The position numbers were made by a program, and so were the translations under genes. Below, one piece after another: positions 46,672 through 59,100 of a stretch of 64,000 nucleotides of DNA. How positions within the stretch are numbered: the first letter of the stretch is position 1; every line of letters begins with the position of its first letter. The stretch spans positions 5,502,633 to 5,566,632 of the forward strand of contig WMCF01000023.1 in the NCBI GenBank assembly GCA_009792885.1. Reading direction: 5' to 3'. A model generated the notes under the pieces. The model did not search any database, had not been told where the DNA came from, and saw only the letters and a program-made list of their open reading frames with translations. This stretch comes from Eremophila alpestris peregrina. Taxonomy: Eukaryota; Chordata; Aves; Passeriformes; Alaudidae.

Positions 46672-46860
46672 ATTTGGGATGTTTTGGCTTGATTTGGCTT
46701 GCTTGGGGTGGGGTTTGGTTGGATTAGCATGGCTTGGGTTGGTGTGGTTTGTTTGGGGTCTGTTTGCCTTGGATTGGCATATTTTGCGTTGGTTTGGGTT
46801 GGTTTAGGTAGATTCGGTTTGGTTTGGGTTGGCTTGGGTCGTTTTGGATTGTTTCGGTGT
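46672..46860. repeat. Degenerate TTTGG / TTGGG simple-sequence tract
   Basis: About 190 bp of T/G-rich sequence with irregular repeats of TTTGG, TTGGG and GGTTT and very few A or C, ending just before the KATNAL2 CpG-rich promoter. Multiple GG/GGG runs on one strand could form G-quadruplexes. Confidence 0.75.
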
Positions 46861-47146
46861 CGAACCGCTCCATGCCCTCAGACCGACGCCCCCGCCCAAC
46901 CGACCCCCACACCACTCAGGCGAGCTCGGCGCTCATTGGCCAGCACCGCCGTCCGCCCCGGCTGCTGTACTGGTGATTGGGTAGAACTTCAGTCAATCTT
47001 TCACCTTCCGAAGTTCCGATTGGCTGCGCTGGGGAGGCGGGGCGCGCCTGTCCCCCTCGGGGGTCGGCGGGGTGCGGGTCCGGGTGCTTGGTGTGTTATT
47101 CCCGGCGGCGTTCCCCGTAACATTCCCGAAGGCATCCCTTGCCGCC

Positions 47147-47197
47147 ATGGAGCTCTCCTGCCAGGCGCTGAGAACCACCCACCAGGCGAGGGAAGCG
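47147..47197 (+). CDS. KATNAL2: KATNAL2 exon 1 (start codon)
   Basis: 17 codons, MELSCQALRTTHQAREA, one change from human over this stretch. The start context GCCGCCATGG is a perfect Kozak. Donor GCG|GTGAGA. Confidence 0.94.
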
Positions 47198-50100
47198 GTG
47201 AGAACCAGCGTGGCGAGCGGCTGGCTGCGCGTCCCCGTTGCGCGTCGTGGTTGCCATGTCAACGGGGGCGGGGCGCGCTGCGCATGCGCGGGGGTTGGTG
47301 TGATGGCGGCGAGAATGGGGGCGGGCATAATGGGCAGTCGCGGCGTGGATCTCCGACAGCTCCTCTCTAAATGGTTCTGTAGCAGTAGGCATCGGCCGGA
47401 GGAGACAATCTGTATCCCTTCCTCCACTCTCTCTTGTTTCAAAAGGTCACAGCTACTGCCGCATCCTTGGTCGTGTGCCAGGTCGGGTTGGACGGGGCTT
47501 GGGGCATCCTGGGATAGTGAAAGGTGCCCCTGCCCATGGCAGGGCTTGGAACTGGATGGTCTTAAGGTAACTTACAACCCAAACCATCGTGTGATTCAGT
47601 GATTCTATGGTTCGTGCTGTAGAAAACCCAGAATCAGCAAGATTTTGCTGAATTTCATAACCTGTTCTTTTGCTTCCATCTGCTGGTTAAATTGCACCAG
47701 CGGGAGAGAGAGGCTGTAGGGATGCTAAAAGCCTTCCCCATAAGGCTGTTGAGTGCTGTGCATGCATACACCAATGCCTCTTCCCACTTGAGAGTGAAAA
47801 GTACGAGATTCTTCTCAAAAGAGGCGTTCTGGGAGGAGTCCTGAGACTGAGCTTTACGTGTTATATCAACCTCTTGAAGAATCATAGAATGTTCTGGGCT
47901 GGAAGGTACCCACAGGGATCATCATGTTCTTACTCCTGGCCTTGCACAGCACAAAATTCACACCGTGTTCTTGAGAGCATTGTCAAAACACTCCTGGAGC
48001 TCTGGCAGCCTTTGAGCGCTGCTTGGAGAGCCTGTTGAATGCTCAACCACCCTCTGGAGGAAGAATCTTTTCCTGATACCAGCCTAAAACTCTCCTAACC
48101 CAGTTCCATGAAATTCCCTTGGGTCCTGTCACTAGTCACCAGAGAGAAGAGATTGGTGCCTCTCTGCAGTTTCCTCAGGGAGTGTTAATAGGACAGATAT
48201 ATTTTCCTAGGAATGGGATCCTCCATCATGGTCTCTTTTTGAGCCCTAAAGTGAATTCAGATCTCAGCCACTGAGAATGGAGCCTGAAGGTGAGGTATTG
48301 AAACAGCATCAACATGCAGGAAGAAAGGAGAAAAGGGGACCTGATTTTTAACCTCAGCAGTGGGGATTTGCATGGCCTTTGTCACAAGGATGGTGCTAGA
48401 TACTAAATGCAGAAATGTTTCTGGGACTGGGAACTGGAGCTCACAACTTCCCTGTCAGCTGTGCCAGGATTTGGTTTGATGTGCTTTTGGTAAACTGACT
48501 TCTCCGTAGCCTTTTTGCAGGATGGATTTGAAGATAAAAGTCTATATTTTGGGTATAGAGATGAGAGAGTTGTTTGTGTTTCACAGAGGAGCAGAAGTTC
48601 GGAGCCTCTTTTTTTAATTAGTGACTTGAAAACCACCTGATGCTGCCAAGAGGACTTTTTCTTCTTGTTCCCAGTCATAAGTTCTATGGTGAGCTTGCTG
48701 TATGTCTTTGATTATGAAAGCTCATTGTAATCCTTGAAAAACTTTGGCAGCTCTATTGTTTGCAGCAGCTTTGTATAATTTGGAAGAGAGAAGAGGGCAA
48801 AATGCCCTTTCTTTCTCCAGGGAAATTCTATTCAATAGCAGCCATACACAGTTACACATTGTTTAAAACTCACCAGTTCCATTCTCTGCTTGTGTTTCTT
48901 AAAAAGTACAGTCAGCAAGCCAGGCAAGAACTGAACATTCAGCCTTCTGAAAAGCCTGTCAAGTGTGCAAATATCCAAAGGATATGGAAAGCTGTGGGAA
49001 TACAGGGTGGTGGAGGGAGGAGGAAAAACTTGGTGAGCCCATCAAGCCTCTCTGCTCCTGGCACATGATGCCAGCTTGATTTTGAGGAACTTCATATGTG
49101 TCAGCATCCTGGGATCCCAAAGACAAAGAGGGAAAGGGTTCTGCAGGTGTATTATGATTAGTGTTCTCACTGTGTTTGCACAGTCACCTGGCTGTCCCTT
49201 GTCTGAATTCCTAATCAGAGGTCTTTCTGAACACATCCTGACTGCCCCAGTTGGATGTCCTGAGAATGCATACACTGAAGCAGAACAAGTTTCCTAGATG
49301 ATGACTTACTCTTGTAGCTCTTTGTTTTTCATCCCAACAAACATATTAATGCAGAATATATAGGGTCAAATGATAATGAAATGTTACTGAGTTAAATTAA
49401 TCTTTTAGTAGGTCCATTAATTTCAGGAAATGGCACGAGAGACTTGGTTGATTTAGAATGTAAATGCATTTTAGGAAAAGGTGTGGAAATGACTGAACAA
49501 ACAATTGCACCTAAAGATGTGCAACTCTATTTGAGTTTAATTTAAAATGACTAAAAACAGGAATATGTGACACTTTTGTTAAGCTAGAAATAAATAAAAT
49601 AACACTACAAGTGTTGAAGATAATTAGTTAAGTGCTCAACTGTTTAGTTTTTAAAACAAGATCCCATTTAAGTGCCTTGAGGTTTTATTAATTTCATAGA
49701 CCCCAAAATCCCCTATAGTAATTGAAAATTTAATTACACATGTTTTTCTGTTCTTTTAAGAATGGAAGCTTATTAAACTTTAAACATTTAAACATCTAAT
49801 GAAACACCAGTGCCTATAAACAACATGCAATTCTAAATACTAATTAAACAGGAAGGCTAGATCACTATAAAGCTAAACTGAATTTTAAGTAACTTTGCAC
49901 TCCTGTTTTTTCCTCTCTAAGCACAGCAGAAGCCTTGGGCAGTGTTAGTATCTGCCTTGACTGTGGCAGGCAGGTTTTTTTGAGGACATAAATGCAGTGG
50001 GTCAGTCCTAGAGGAGCAAACTGGGGCTCAGGACAGCAGACCAGGGTGGGCAGAGAGCTTTTTTAAGGGGACAGATGAAGGTGCTGGTGGCAGTGGCTCA

Positions 50101-53100
50101 TCTGCCACGTGGAAGGAGTGTGTGCTGAAATAATAGTGACATAATAATGTGCTAAAATAATGGTGAAATGCAGGAAAGAGATTGGTGGGATGGTCAGGCA
50201 ATGATCCCTGTGCCGCTGGTTCCCCAGATCTGTGACTTGGTAACAGCTGCATGTTGAAAGATCCTTGTTTCTTCTTTGTTTTATAGAACATCACAGAACT
50301 GGGCTGCCAGAGATATCTCGGTTTTGTTTTTCAGGTCCAACCTAATACAAGTCATTGTGAGTTGATCAGCTGATTAACAGCTTAGTTAATTTTCTTTGGA
50401 CACATGTCTGACTTCTCAGAATCAGCCATTGCTGTTTGCATTCTGCTTAACAAAGGCTAAAGACAGAATTAACTTCTCAGTCTAAACTCTCTTCTCATTT
50501 TTAGATGGGGCTCTTTTGGGGATGTAAAGGCTCATTTTTCCTTCTGTTTGGTCAGCACAACCAGAAGAACATTGCTATGTCAAGGCTGAAGTAGGTGTCT
50601 CACATGTAAACACAATGTTATCCTACCCACAAAACAAGTCTGCAGTTAAATTATTTGAGATGCTGCCAATCACTGTATCACTATTTATACTAGAACTTAA
50701 AATGCTTTAGGTGTAGCAGAAGTGACAAAAGGGGATGAACAGCAGCAGATGACATGCCAGAACACAAATTCTTTTCAAGGAAAGTTCCAAGCATGGATCA
50801 TGAACCCTGTCAGTCCATCAGGCAGAGGCAATTCCTCTCTTGTCAGAATATCCATGTTTAATACATGAAACACTTGATGTGTTTGTCTTCTGTAGCAGCC
50901 ACTCTGTTTGCATACTGTGTTTTAAATATTCAGAAGTAGCTGCAACCCTGCCCTTTGATATGTTAGCAAACACAATAGTTAATCTTTCTCAGCATAAACC
51001 TTCAGGAGCAGTTGCATTCCAAAGGATGTACAGGTGGGTTTCTCTGCAAATGATGACTCCAGCTTCCTTCTTGCACCTCCCAGATGTGTTTTGGGAGATT
51101 CAGGTCATCCAGGAGACAACAATTCAAACAAGGACAGCAATTCAAAATTTGTTTTCCAAGCACCAGCACATCAAAAGATTAAGAAGGAAAACACCCTTTC
51201 ATCTGAGAGTGTGTGTGTTCTCTCTTTGCTCATGGGAGTTCTCAGAATTGATTCATTTCTTATTGCAGCAACTCCCAGGAACCAGTCTGCATAATTCAAG
51301 AATTAACAACGTACAGAACATTTACATATCACCCCTTTCTCCCCAAAATGGTTCAGAAAAATTATCTTTGTACCACCACTGAAGTGGCATTATGACTTAC
51401 TTTTGGAAACACTTTTTCAAGAGGGTATTAAGAGTAGCAAAGGTAGAAAGGGGTTATGATTTTTGCCCTTTCCCCCAGCCAGTCTTAGCCTTCATTCTAG
51501 AAAACCAGAATGAGGATTCTGCAAATCTTTTTTGCAATTTATGAAATGCCAATACACTTTGACTCTGTAAGGAACTTTAAGAGCAAACCCCAGCTCTTCC
51601 TTAGTCGTGACACTAGATGGCCCCACGACTGAAGCAAACGTCCCAGGAATTACCTGATGGACTGGGATACTTTTCCCTAGTTCTACCCAGTACTTTTTAC
51701 AGGCCGGCAGATATTTTAAAATAAAACAGTAGCGGATGGTGCTATCTCAAGTGTTGAAATTAGCAGTGGAATGCCATGTGGTACCCAGCACTGTGTACAG
51801 AGCAGAGGGAGGTCTAATCTAGCAAGGGAGTGGTGCATAAAGAGGTAAATTGGTTTTGCACCACCTTAAAAAGCACCTTTGATCTTTGGAATAAATTATT
51901 CTCTACTATTAGCAGTTTGCTATGATTGCTCTCTCCTCCAAGACACTGGAAAGAATAGAGTAACAGTCCTTGTATATGTATATTTCTTTTGCACATCTTG
52001 TGGGGTTTAAAAGCATCAGCCGTGGTCAGTAGTAGTTCCTTGGCATCTTTGTGTGCCAGGCACAGGCAGAGAGCAGCCCAAGTCCTTGATACAGATGGTG
52101 GGGCTCTGTTTGCAGTATGAAGAGGACAGAAATCTGTGTTTGTCACCTGCAGGCCCCACACTTGGGCTGGGTTTTCTCCTGGGGGTGGATGAGGGCACTG
52201 CTTTGTTGGGATAACGGGAAACTGTGGGTGGAAGCAGGAGCCTGTGTAGCTTTACTGCGCAGTGATCAGGGATGTATGTGTGCACAAGCAACAGAAATTG
52301 CTGCTCTTTCCCCATCCATTAAGTGCCACTCCTTTGCCTTGGGTCCTCACAAATAATCACAGCATCATAGGAAAGACAGAATACCTCAAGTTGGAGGGGA
52401 CCTGTGAGGATCATTGAGTCCAACTCCCAGTGCCTTCCAGCCTGCAAGAGAAGGGAAGTGATTAATTTGCCTCAATGTGTGTGTGGTCATGCCTGCTTTC
52501 CCTGTGGTCACAGTTTCAAGGCACAGTGAGGCAGACCAAAGGCAATATGCTGATTTCTAGAGCTTTCAGTGTAATAACTTATTTTGTGACCTGAAAATCT
52601 CAGAAGTTTTCTGCAGACACTGAGCATAAATGGCATGTTTCATCAGAGTAAGGCTTTATTCCATCATCTTTCATCATTCTGTTTCCACTGCCCCTTTTCC
52701 TCTGTTTGATACTGCATCTGATACTCTCTCAGATGAAGGTTCACTGAATGATGTTTTATGCTGCCTTGTTTTTATTGCTGAACCATTTGTGAATGACTTT
52801 GGGTTCTCCAGTCTGTGCCAAGACATCCATGGGACTGACTCCGTATTGAAATTTCTTCATGTTGAGTCCTGATTTCTGTCAGTTCTCTGTTAAAACTGTG
52901 CAAGTTTTGTGTTATTCCAATCCACCAGTTCTTCCAGTGTCTGTGTTTCATTTGTTGTGTTTATACATCAAGGCCTATGAAATGGGAGGTGTCAGCAAGT
53001 GTTACAGCTGGTTTTTGTAGCAGAGTCATGCAGATCCTAGACCTGTTCACCAGCCTCTCTTCTCCAGACACTTCGAGAACAGGTTTCTGGTTGCAGGGGA

Positions 53101-56100
53101 GGGACACAGCCAGGATGGAGCACAAGGTTTCCTTGCACAGTCCCTGAAGCATTGAGGTCTGCAAGGTCTGAAATTCACAGCAGTCTGAACACATTTGGAG
53201 CCATAACCATAGTAAGGGAAGTGAGTTATTTGTTCAACCCTAGAGTAATTTTTTCTTCTCTAGGAGAAGGTTTCTACCCATCCAGTGGCCCTGATAATGT
53301 GTAAGAAAAATTAGATTGAAAACCACTTTCCATGTGTTTATTAACAGTAAGTTGTTTTACAGTTCTTACATGCTGTTGTGTTAATTTGTTTCTTTCCAGA
53401 GGCTACATTTAGATGCTGTTTACAGCAATAAAGAGAATATTACATTTGATCTAGAGTTCTGTCTTAATTCACAGGAGGAGATGAGAACAGAAGCTCGTCG
53501 GAAAAATCTCCTCATTCTAATTTTGCATTATTTGATCGAGAAAGGGTATGTTTTCAAAATAATAATGCTCTACCCTTTTGGGATTGTACATATCTGACCT
53601 GCTGTACTGCATTTCTCTGTCCTCTATTGGCTGAATGGGCAGTATGGGCCTCTGGGTTGATGTGAGGAAGTGGTAAACTATTATGAGGTATCCTTGCAGT
53701 TTGATTTGCTAAATTGTTTCAGTTTCGGAAACAAAAAATCCCTGTATAGTTTAGAAATACTAGATCAACCAACAAAGCTTATTAAAATAAAGTTTATGCT
53801 TCTATAAAATAGGGTTGTGGACAGGTTAAGGTTACCATATGATTACTGGTGCCAGTGTTTGTTTCTTCTCTCAAAAATCAGAGTAAGACAATAACTCTCC
53901 ATTTTTTGATCTTTGTTTGTTTTGTTTTTAAATTGCCAGATATGTTGATGCTGCAAATGCTTTGGAACAAGAGACAAACTTAGGTTTACGTGGCTTTGAA
54001 GTTTGTGACAACATTGATCTTGAGACAATTTTGATGGAGTATGAAAGCTACTATTTTGTAAAATTTCAAAAGTATCCTAAAATTACTAAAAAGGTCCTGG
54101 ACACTGGTATGTGGCTCTGTTCCAAAAATAAAGTTTTGTTTCCAAAGTCTAAAATCTGTATTTCCCTGCTATGCTCACAGCCCTTGTCATGTATATCAGC
54201 ATTTAATGTTCCAACCCTTACAGTTACAGATCGGTAGTTCTAGCACACAAGGCACCAGTATTTAGAGATGTGGCTTTGTGCCCTTCTGCTTTTTCTTCTT
54301 TCTTTATATAAAGGAACTGTCTTTTGAAAGCTGCTTTGGTATTGGAAAATGTCAGCTAAGCACAAAGCATTATGGCAAAGATATGTTTATCCACTTTCTT
54401 CTCATGGGGAGAGAATAGTAAATAAATGACACAGAATAAGGCAAATCAGAATATGAGCATTCTGTTACGGCCCTAAGAGGCAGAATGGTTTTGCTCCTGG
54501 GCACAAAATGTAGCTTGGAGAAGCCATCATAACAACTGTGAGAATAAGTGATGAAGAGCTTGAAGGATATAAGTTTAGATATTATGAAAAACTTCTTCAT
54601 GGAAAGGGTTGTCAGACCCTGGCACAGGCTGCTCAAGGAAGTGGTGGGAGCAACATCCCTGAAAGTGTTCAAAACACATGTGGATGTGGCACTCGGGGAC
54701 ATGGGTCAGTGGTGGCCACTGCAGAGGGCGGGGGGAGTGATTGGACTGGATGTTCTTTGAGGTCTTTTCCAGTTTAAACGGTGTAGTGATTATTTGCTTG
54801 AAAAGGGCATGTACATCTAGAACCTGTGGATTGGTGTTAATACAAAGAAGAGGAACAGCCCTGCAGGACAAAACAAAAAGGATTTATTATGAGTCAAGAA
54901 TGAAAAATGTATTACAAAGCATTTTTTCACATAGTCAAACTGAGCAGTAGTCAAGATTGAACCCATGATCTAAGTAAAAAAGAATTCCCAAAAAGCCATT
55001 CTGGGACACTTAAAAGCTCTCACTATGCATTTTTTGGTCAATAAAGCTTCTCAGGCAGGGAGTAATCTGCTATTGCCTAAGCTCAGACTTGTGACTGTGC
55101 TGACAGGCAGATATCATACCTTTTCCCTAAGCACCCTCTTCTCCTGCACATAATTTGCCCTAAATTGTGGCTGTGGCCAGACTTGGATATCTAAACAAAA
55201 TCCTTGGTGTGGTACTCCGTCCTACTGAATTCTTGGCAAGTTCTACAGTAACAAGTTGGTCATTTCCATGCTGCATTCCAGTTGGAAGTATTTTAGATAC
55301 ACCCAGAAGGTTACAGGTTGCTCCATAGGTTCTGCTGCCCCTAAACATACTGTGTTCCAAGCTCCTTCAGGGAAAGAACTCTTTGGGAAGGATTATTTTA
55401 TGCAAGTGTGTGGGAATCATGAGTGGAAGAGCATTGTACAGAGAACACCAAAAGGAGATGTGTTTTGGAACAACCAGGGGCATGCTGGTAGCATACAAAC
55501 CCTTGGCTTTATGAGTTCTTATCTGGGCTTTGCAAGTTTGACATTTTGTGGGGAAAAAAAGCTCTCCTTTGACAGAAATAGTTTCAAATTATATAAATGC
55601 GAAAGATAACACAGTTTGATAACTACTATTGCAACGTGACATTTATTCTGTCTTATTATGTTGAACTTGATTCCTCTTCAGATGAGTAAGGCAAATTTAT
55701 ATTTCCCAATTAAGCAATTAAAAAATTATTAGCATTAAATAAGCATTCTGTGTGATATATTAAATTATTGTACTTAATCTAATTCCTGGTAGTGTCCATT
55801 TTACTGTGAACATGATACTGGTTTTAAAATGTGAGCAGAGAAACCAAAGACTGAATGAGCTAAAATATAAAAAGCTTGAAGCAAAACCACTCTCACCAAC
55901 ACCAGTTTGTTTTCAATAAGTTTTTGCAAGCTTGCAGTGCTTATGCTCATGCTGTTCTGTTTATGCATTATTATTTCCAAGGTCATTATGGTGTGCTTAA
56001 AAATACTTTTAAAGGGAAAAAATAGGTTCAAGTTGCCCTCTTTTATATCCTTAATTATTTTAATATTAATTTTGCCACAGCAGAAAATAAACAACAGCTG

Positions 56101-59100
56101 AGAAGTGGAGGAAGAGCAAGAAGGTGAGAGATATGTGTGGGGTGTTTTTCTGGGCAGAAAATTTTCTTAGTAAAAGCAAGTATGCACAGTGGTTAAGATA
56201 ATGTTGTGATACCAGAGGACTACCAAAGCCTAGAGCCATGCTCCTGACTCTGTGCTGCATTTTTTCTGTATGTGCTAGAGGAAACTTGAGATTTATTTCA
56301 CAAATGGAGGCAGACAATTTACAGGGCTTCTGCAGTGTGGATAAAGTGGGGTGAGGTGTTTGAAAGAAGTAAGCATTGAGCTCTGCTGTAATTGAAATTA
56401 ACACCATAAGTTCAGTGGGAGCAAAGTTAGCCTAAAACTGCTTTACTTGAAAGCTTTGGGTTTTAATGTTTTGGTATTTTGAAGGGGGGAAAAAAAGTCA
56501 TGGAAAGTCTTGCATTTTTTTTTTTTTTTCCTAATTCTAGGACAGCAACTTCTTCTCAGAATGTACCAAGGGCCAAACAACAGACAGTGCAACAAGTGTC
56601 AAAAACTTCACCTGGGAGTACAGCAGAACCTAAATCCTCCACCAAGGAGAGCCCCAGACAGGTTTAAACATGTTTTATCTTGGCAGCAGTGCAGTTGCAA
56701 TTAATGTGATTTTGTCTGGGGAGTCTGTAGGCAGCAAGAGGTTGGGAGTTACATGATTAATAATTGTGCAACTAATGGTTATAGGTGCAGGACTTTGAGA
56801 GAATTTCTGGCCACGAGTTTTGGGGGCACTCACAAGCAAAAACTGTAGGAAATAAGGAGGCATATAATCCAGTCTATACTGAAAGCAATCAGAGTTTTTA
56901 CATTAATACCAATATATTCATCCTTTAGTGCCAGAAAGCAAAACAAACAAATAAAGAAGAAAGTCTGGTGTCAGTTGTAAAGCATCTTCACAGAGCATAA
57001 GTTTTTTGAGACTGGGGGAGTAATTTGGCTCTGTAATGTTTAGGTTTGAGAGTCTCATTTTGGTGAGATTGCTGTGAAATCTACTTTATTTTCATCCCTT
57101 TACTGAGGATGGAAGCAGGAACAGCAGGTTGGTGGGCAAGCACTGTCTCTATTACAGCTTTTTTTTAAGGGCCTTTCTATATTTCTGCATCAAGAGGAAC
57201 TCTTCTCTGACCTGTTGCTACCCCTAAAAATACCTCAAGACATTGCATTTTGGATTTTACAGCAATAACTGCTGTGAAGTGAATACATAATCCTAAAATA
57301 GCTCTTCATTTCTGAGTTGACATGCTGTGCCTTTTACTTGGCCTGTCATTTCCACTGTTCATAAGAATTGAATTTCTTACATAAAATGCAGTTTTCTCCT
57401 TAGAATAACTTCACTGCTGAGCTCCAGAGCTGTGGCTTTCACTGGTGTCACCAGTCAGGCAAAGTCTAATTAAATGTACAGTGGTGTTTAAATGATCAGT
57501 ATTTCTCTTGGAACTTCTTCTGGGGCTGTGTGAAGAGATGGAATGATACCTATAATGTAATATCCTCAATCCATTTACTTGGCAACACATCTGTTTTAAA
57601 TGGCATTTTTCTTTAGAATAGTGATGGTGCAGGTACTCTGGATCAATCTGAATTTGGCTTAAGCATCTCAGGAATCAGAAAAACTGGAGGAGAGAGCTCT
57701 CACCCAAGAAAGGTTGATGGAAATTTGGTATGTGGTTTATCAGAGAAATATGTATGTGAAAAAAAAAAACCCAAACACTGAAGTTCTCAAAAATATCAAA
57801 TGCTGGGGGTATTTGTCTATTTTTATATAAAATGCTTCTGTATAGTCATCTGAAGAGTCAGTTTTATAATTGTTTGCATTGGAGGCACTTTTTAAATTAA
57901 ATACCATTTCAAACATACTCAGAGAGGAATATTTCTTTTTTTAAAACCCAGTGGTAAATACCTATGATTGAAGATAAATTTTGAATTCCTGAACAGGGTA
58001 ATGAAAGGCTTTGCTGTTAAATTATTGAATTAACTGAGTTGTGTGTTCTGTCCCCATTGCTACCACAGTTTTTGGGGTCAATTTTTGCCATAATTAGGAC
58101 TGTATCTGCTGTAAGGAAATACACTGTTGTATTTGCCAGCAAAATTTGTCCCAGTGTATTTCTTAAAAGTAGTGCTGCCACTGTGGTAAAACCTACAGCA
58201 ACATTTTTTTCTCCTCTAGGGCCAAATAATTGACTTCCGCAAGATGATTCAGGATGCTGTCAGAGTGTCACCAGATGGAATTCCCCTGAACAGCCTTAAT
58301 TGTGATCCAGATCCATCAGTAAGTGTTTCTGTTTCATATTTCCATCCAATCAATATGAACTTGAGTTTTGCACAACCAGGAACAAAATAAAATACTGCAA
58401 CAACGTTGTTTTTGTTCCCAAGTTCTAAAAAAGGCCTTGGATTTCTGAGAGGTGTATTTCCTCCTTGAAGTGACAGTCATATTTGATAGTGGTCTAATTT
58501 GATGACAGTTGTTTATTCTGGACATGAAAGGAGGCAACAAATAAAGATGAAACCTTATGATAAAAAAAAAATTGCAGACACCTGCAGAACTTCCGGGGGT
58601 GAAATCCTGATTCCTTTCAGCTCAGTATGTCTCTAGCATTTGCCTTAGCTGAGACAACAACAGAATTTTGATGGTTGAGATAAATTTTCTGTAAACCCTC
58701 CAGACATAAGCCAGAACTTCTCAGAGAGTGCATCTAGCTTTTGTGCTGCTTGTCTGCCTGGCAAATAGCTACACTGGAAGAAACTACCCAAAAAGGCAAT
58801 GTGACAAAACAGTAACCTGCAGTTATATTTTTCACTCCTCTTAATCTAGGTAGGGCATATTTAGGGCTATAAGTGCAATAAGAAAGCTGCTCATTTTTAT
58901 GTTGATTCAGGGGTTAGATTCTGTCAGAGGAAAAGATAACTTACTGCAAATATGGTTTACATCAAAATTTTTATTACATGCATTTCTGCAGCTTTAAAAG
59001 TTGCTATTATTATGATGTATCAGTTTTTTAAAAAATGCGTAATAGTTTGTCTAAAAATACTTGCAGTCTGACAAGAAATTATGTTTTTCTCTTTTAGGAG

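Larger units (their letters stand above)
46880..47300 (+). promoter_or_regulatory. KATNAL2 CpG-rich promoter region
   Basis: GC- and CpG-rich, TATA-less. Three inverted CCAAT boxes (ATTGG) lie at 46935-46939, 46976-46980 and 47019-47023, upstream of the start codon at 47147. Just inside intron 1 are an RFX X-box (47250-47263) and an NRF1 site (47279-47290). NF-Y plus RFX sites are typical of ciliary gene promoters, which fits KATNAL2. Confidence 0.7.
47198..53474 (+). other. KATNAL2 intron 1
   Basis: 6.3 kb. Holds the X-box and NRF1 site, a plus CR1 tail (47475-47612), the second copy of the unidentified repeat (47711-47855), a minus CR1 (47880-48185) and a short CR1 (52357-52445). A 180-codon open frame at 50840-51382 shows no domain and about one frame of that length is expected by chance here. 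Confidence 0.55.

Noticed and set aside
40509..47146. Shared bidirectional promoter for PIAS2 and KATNAL2
   Set aside because: The genes are divergent, but the starts are 6.6 kb apart with separate CpG-rich islands.
46699..47370. 223-codon plus-strand open frame across the KATNAL2 promoter
   Set aside because: The first part is the TTTGG simple repeat (Gly/Val/Leu/Phe-rich) and the rest is CpG-rich promoter; the true KATNAL2 start is in a different frame.
50840..51382. 180-codon plus-strand open frame in KATNAL2 intron 1
   Set aside because: No domain, no homology I recognise and no start context. About one frame of this length is expected by chance in 64 kb read in six frames.
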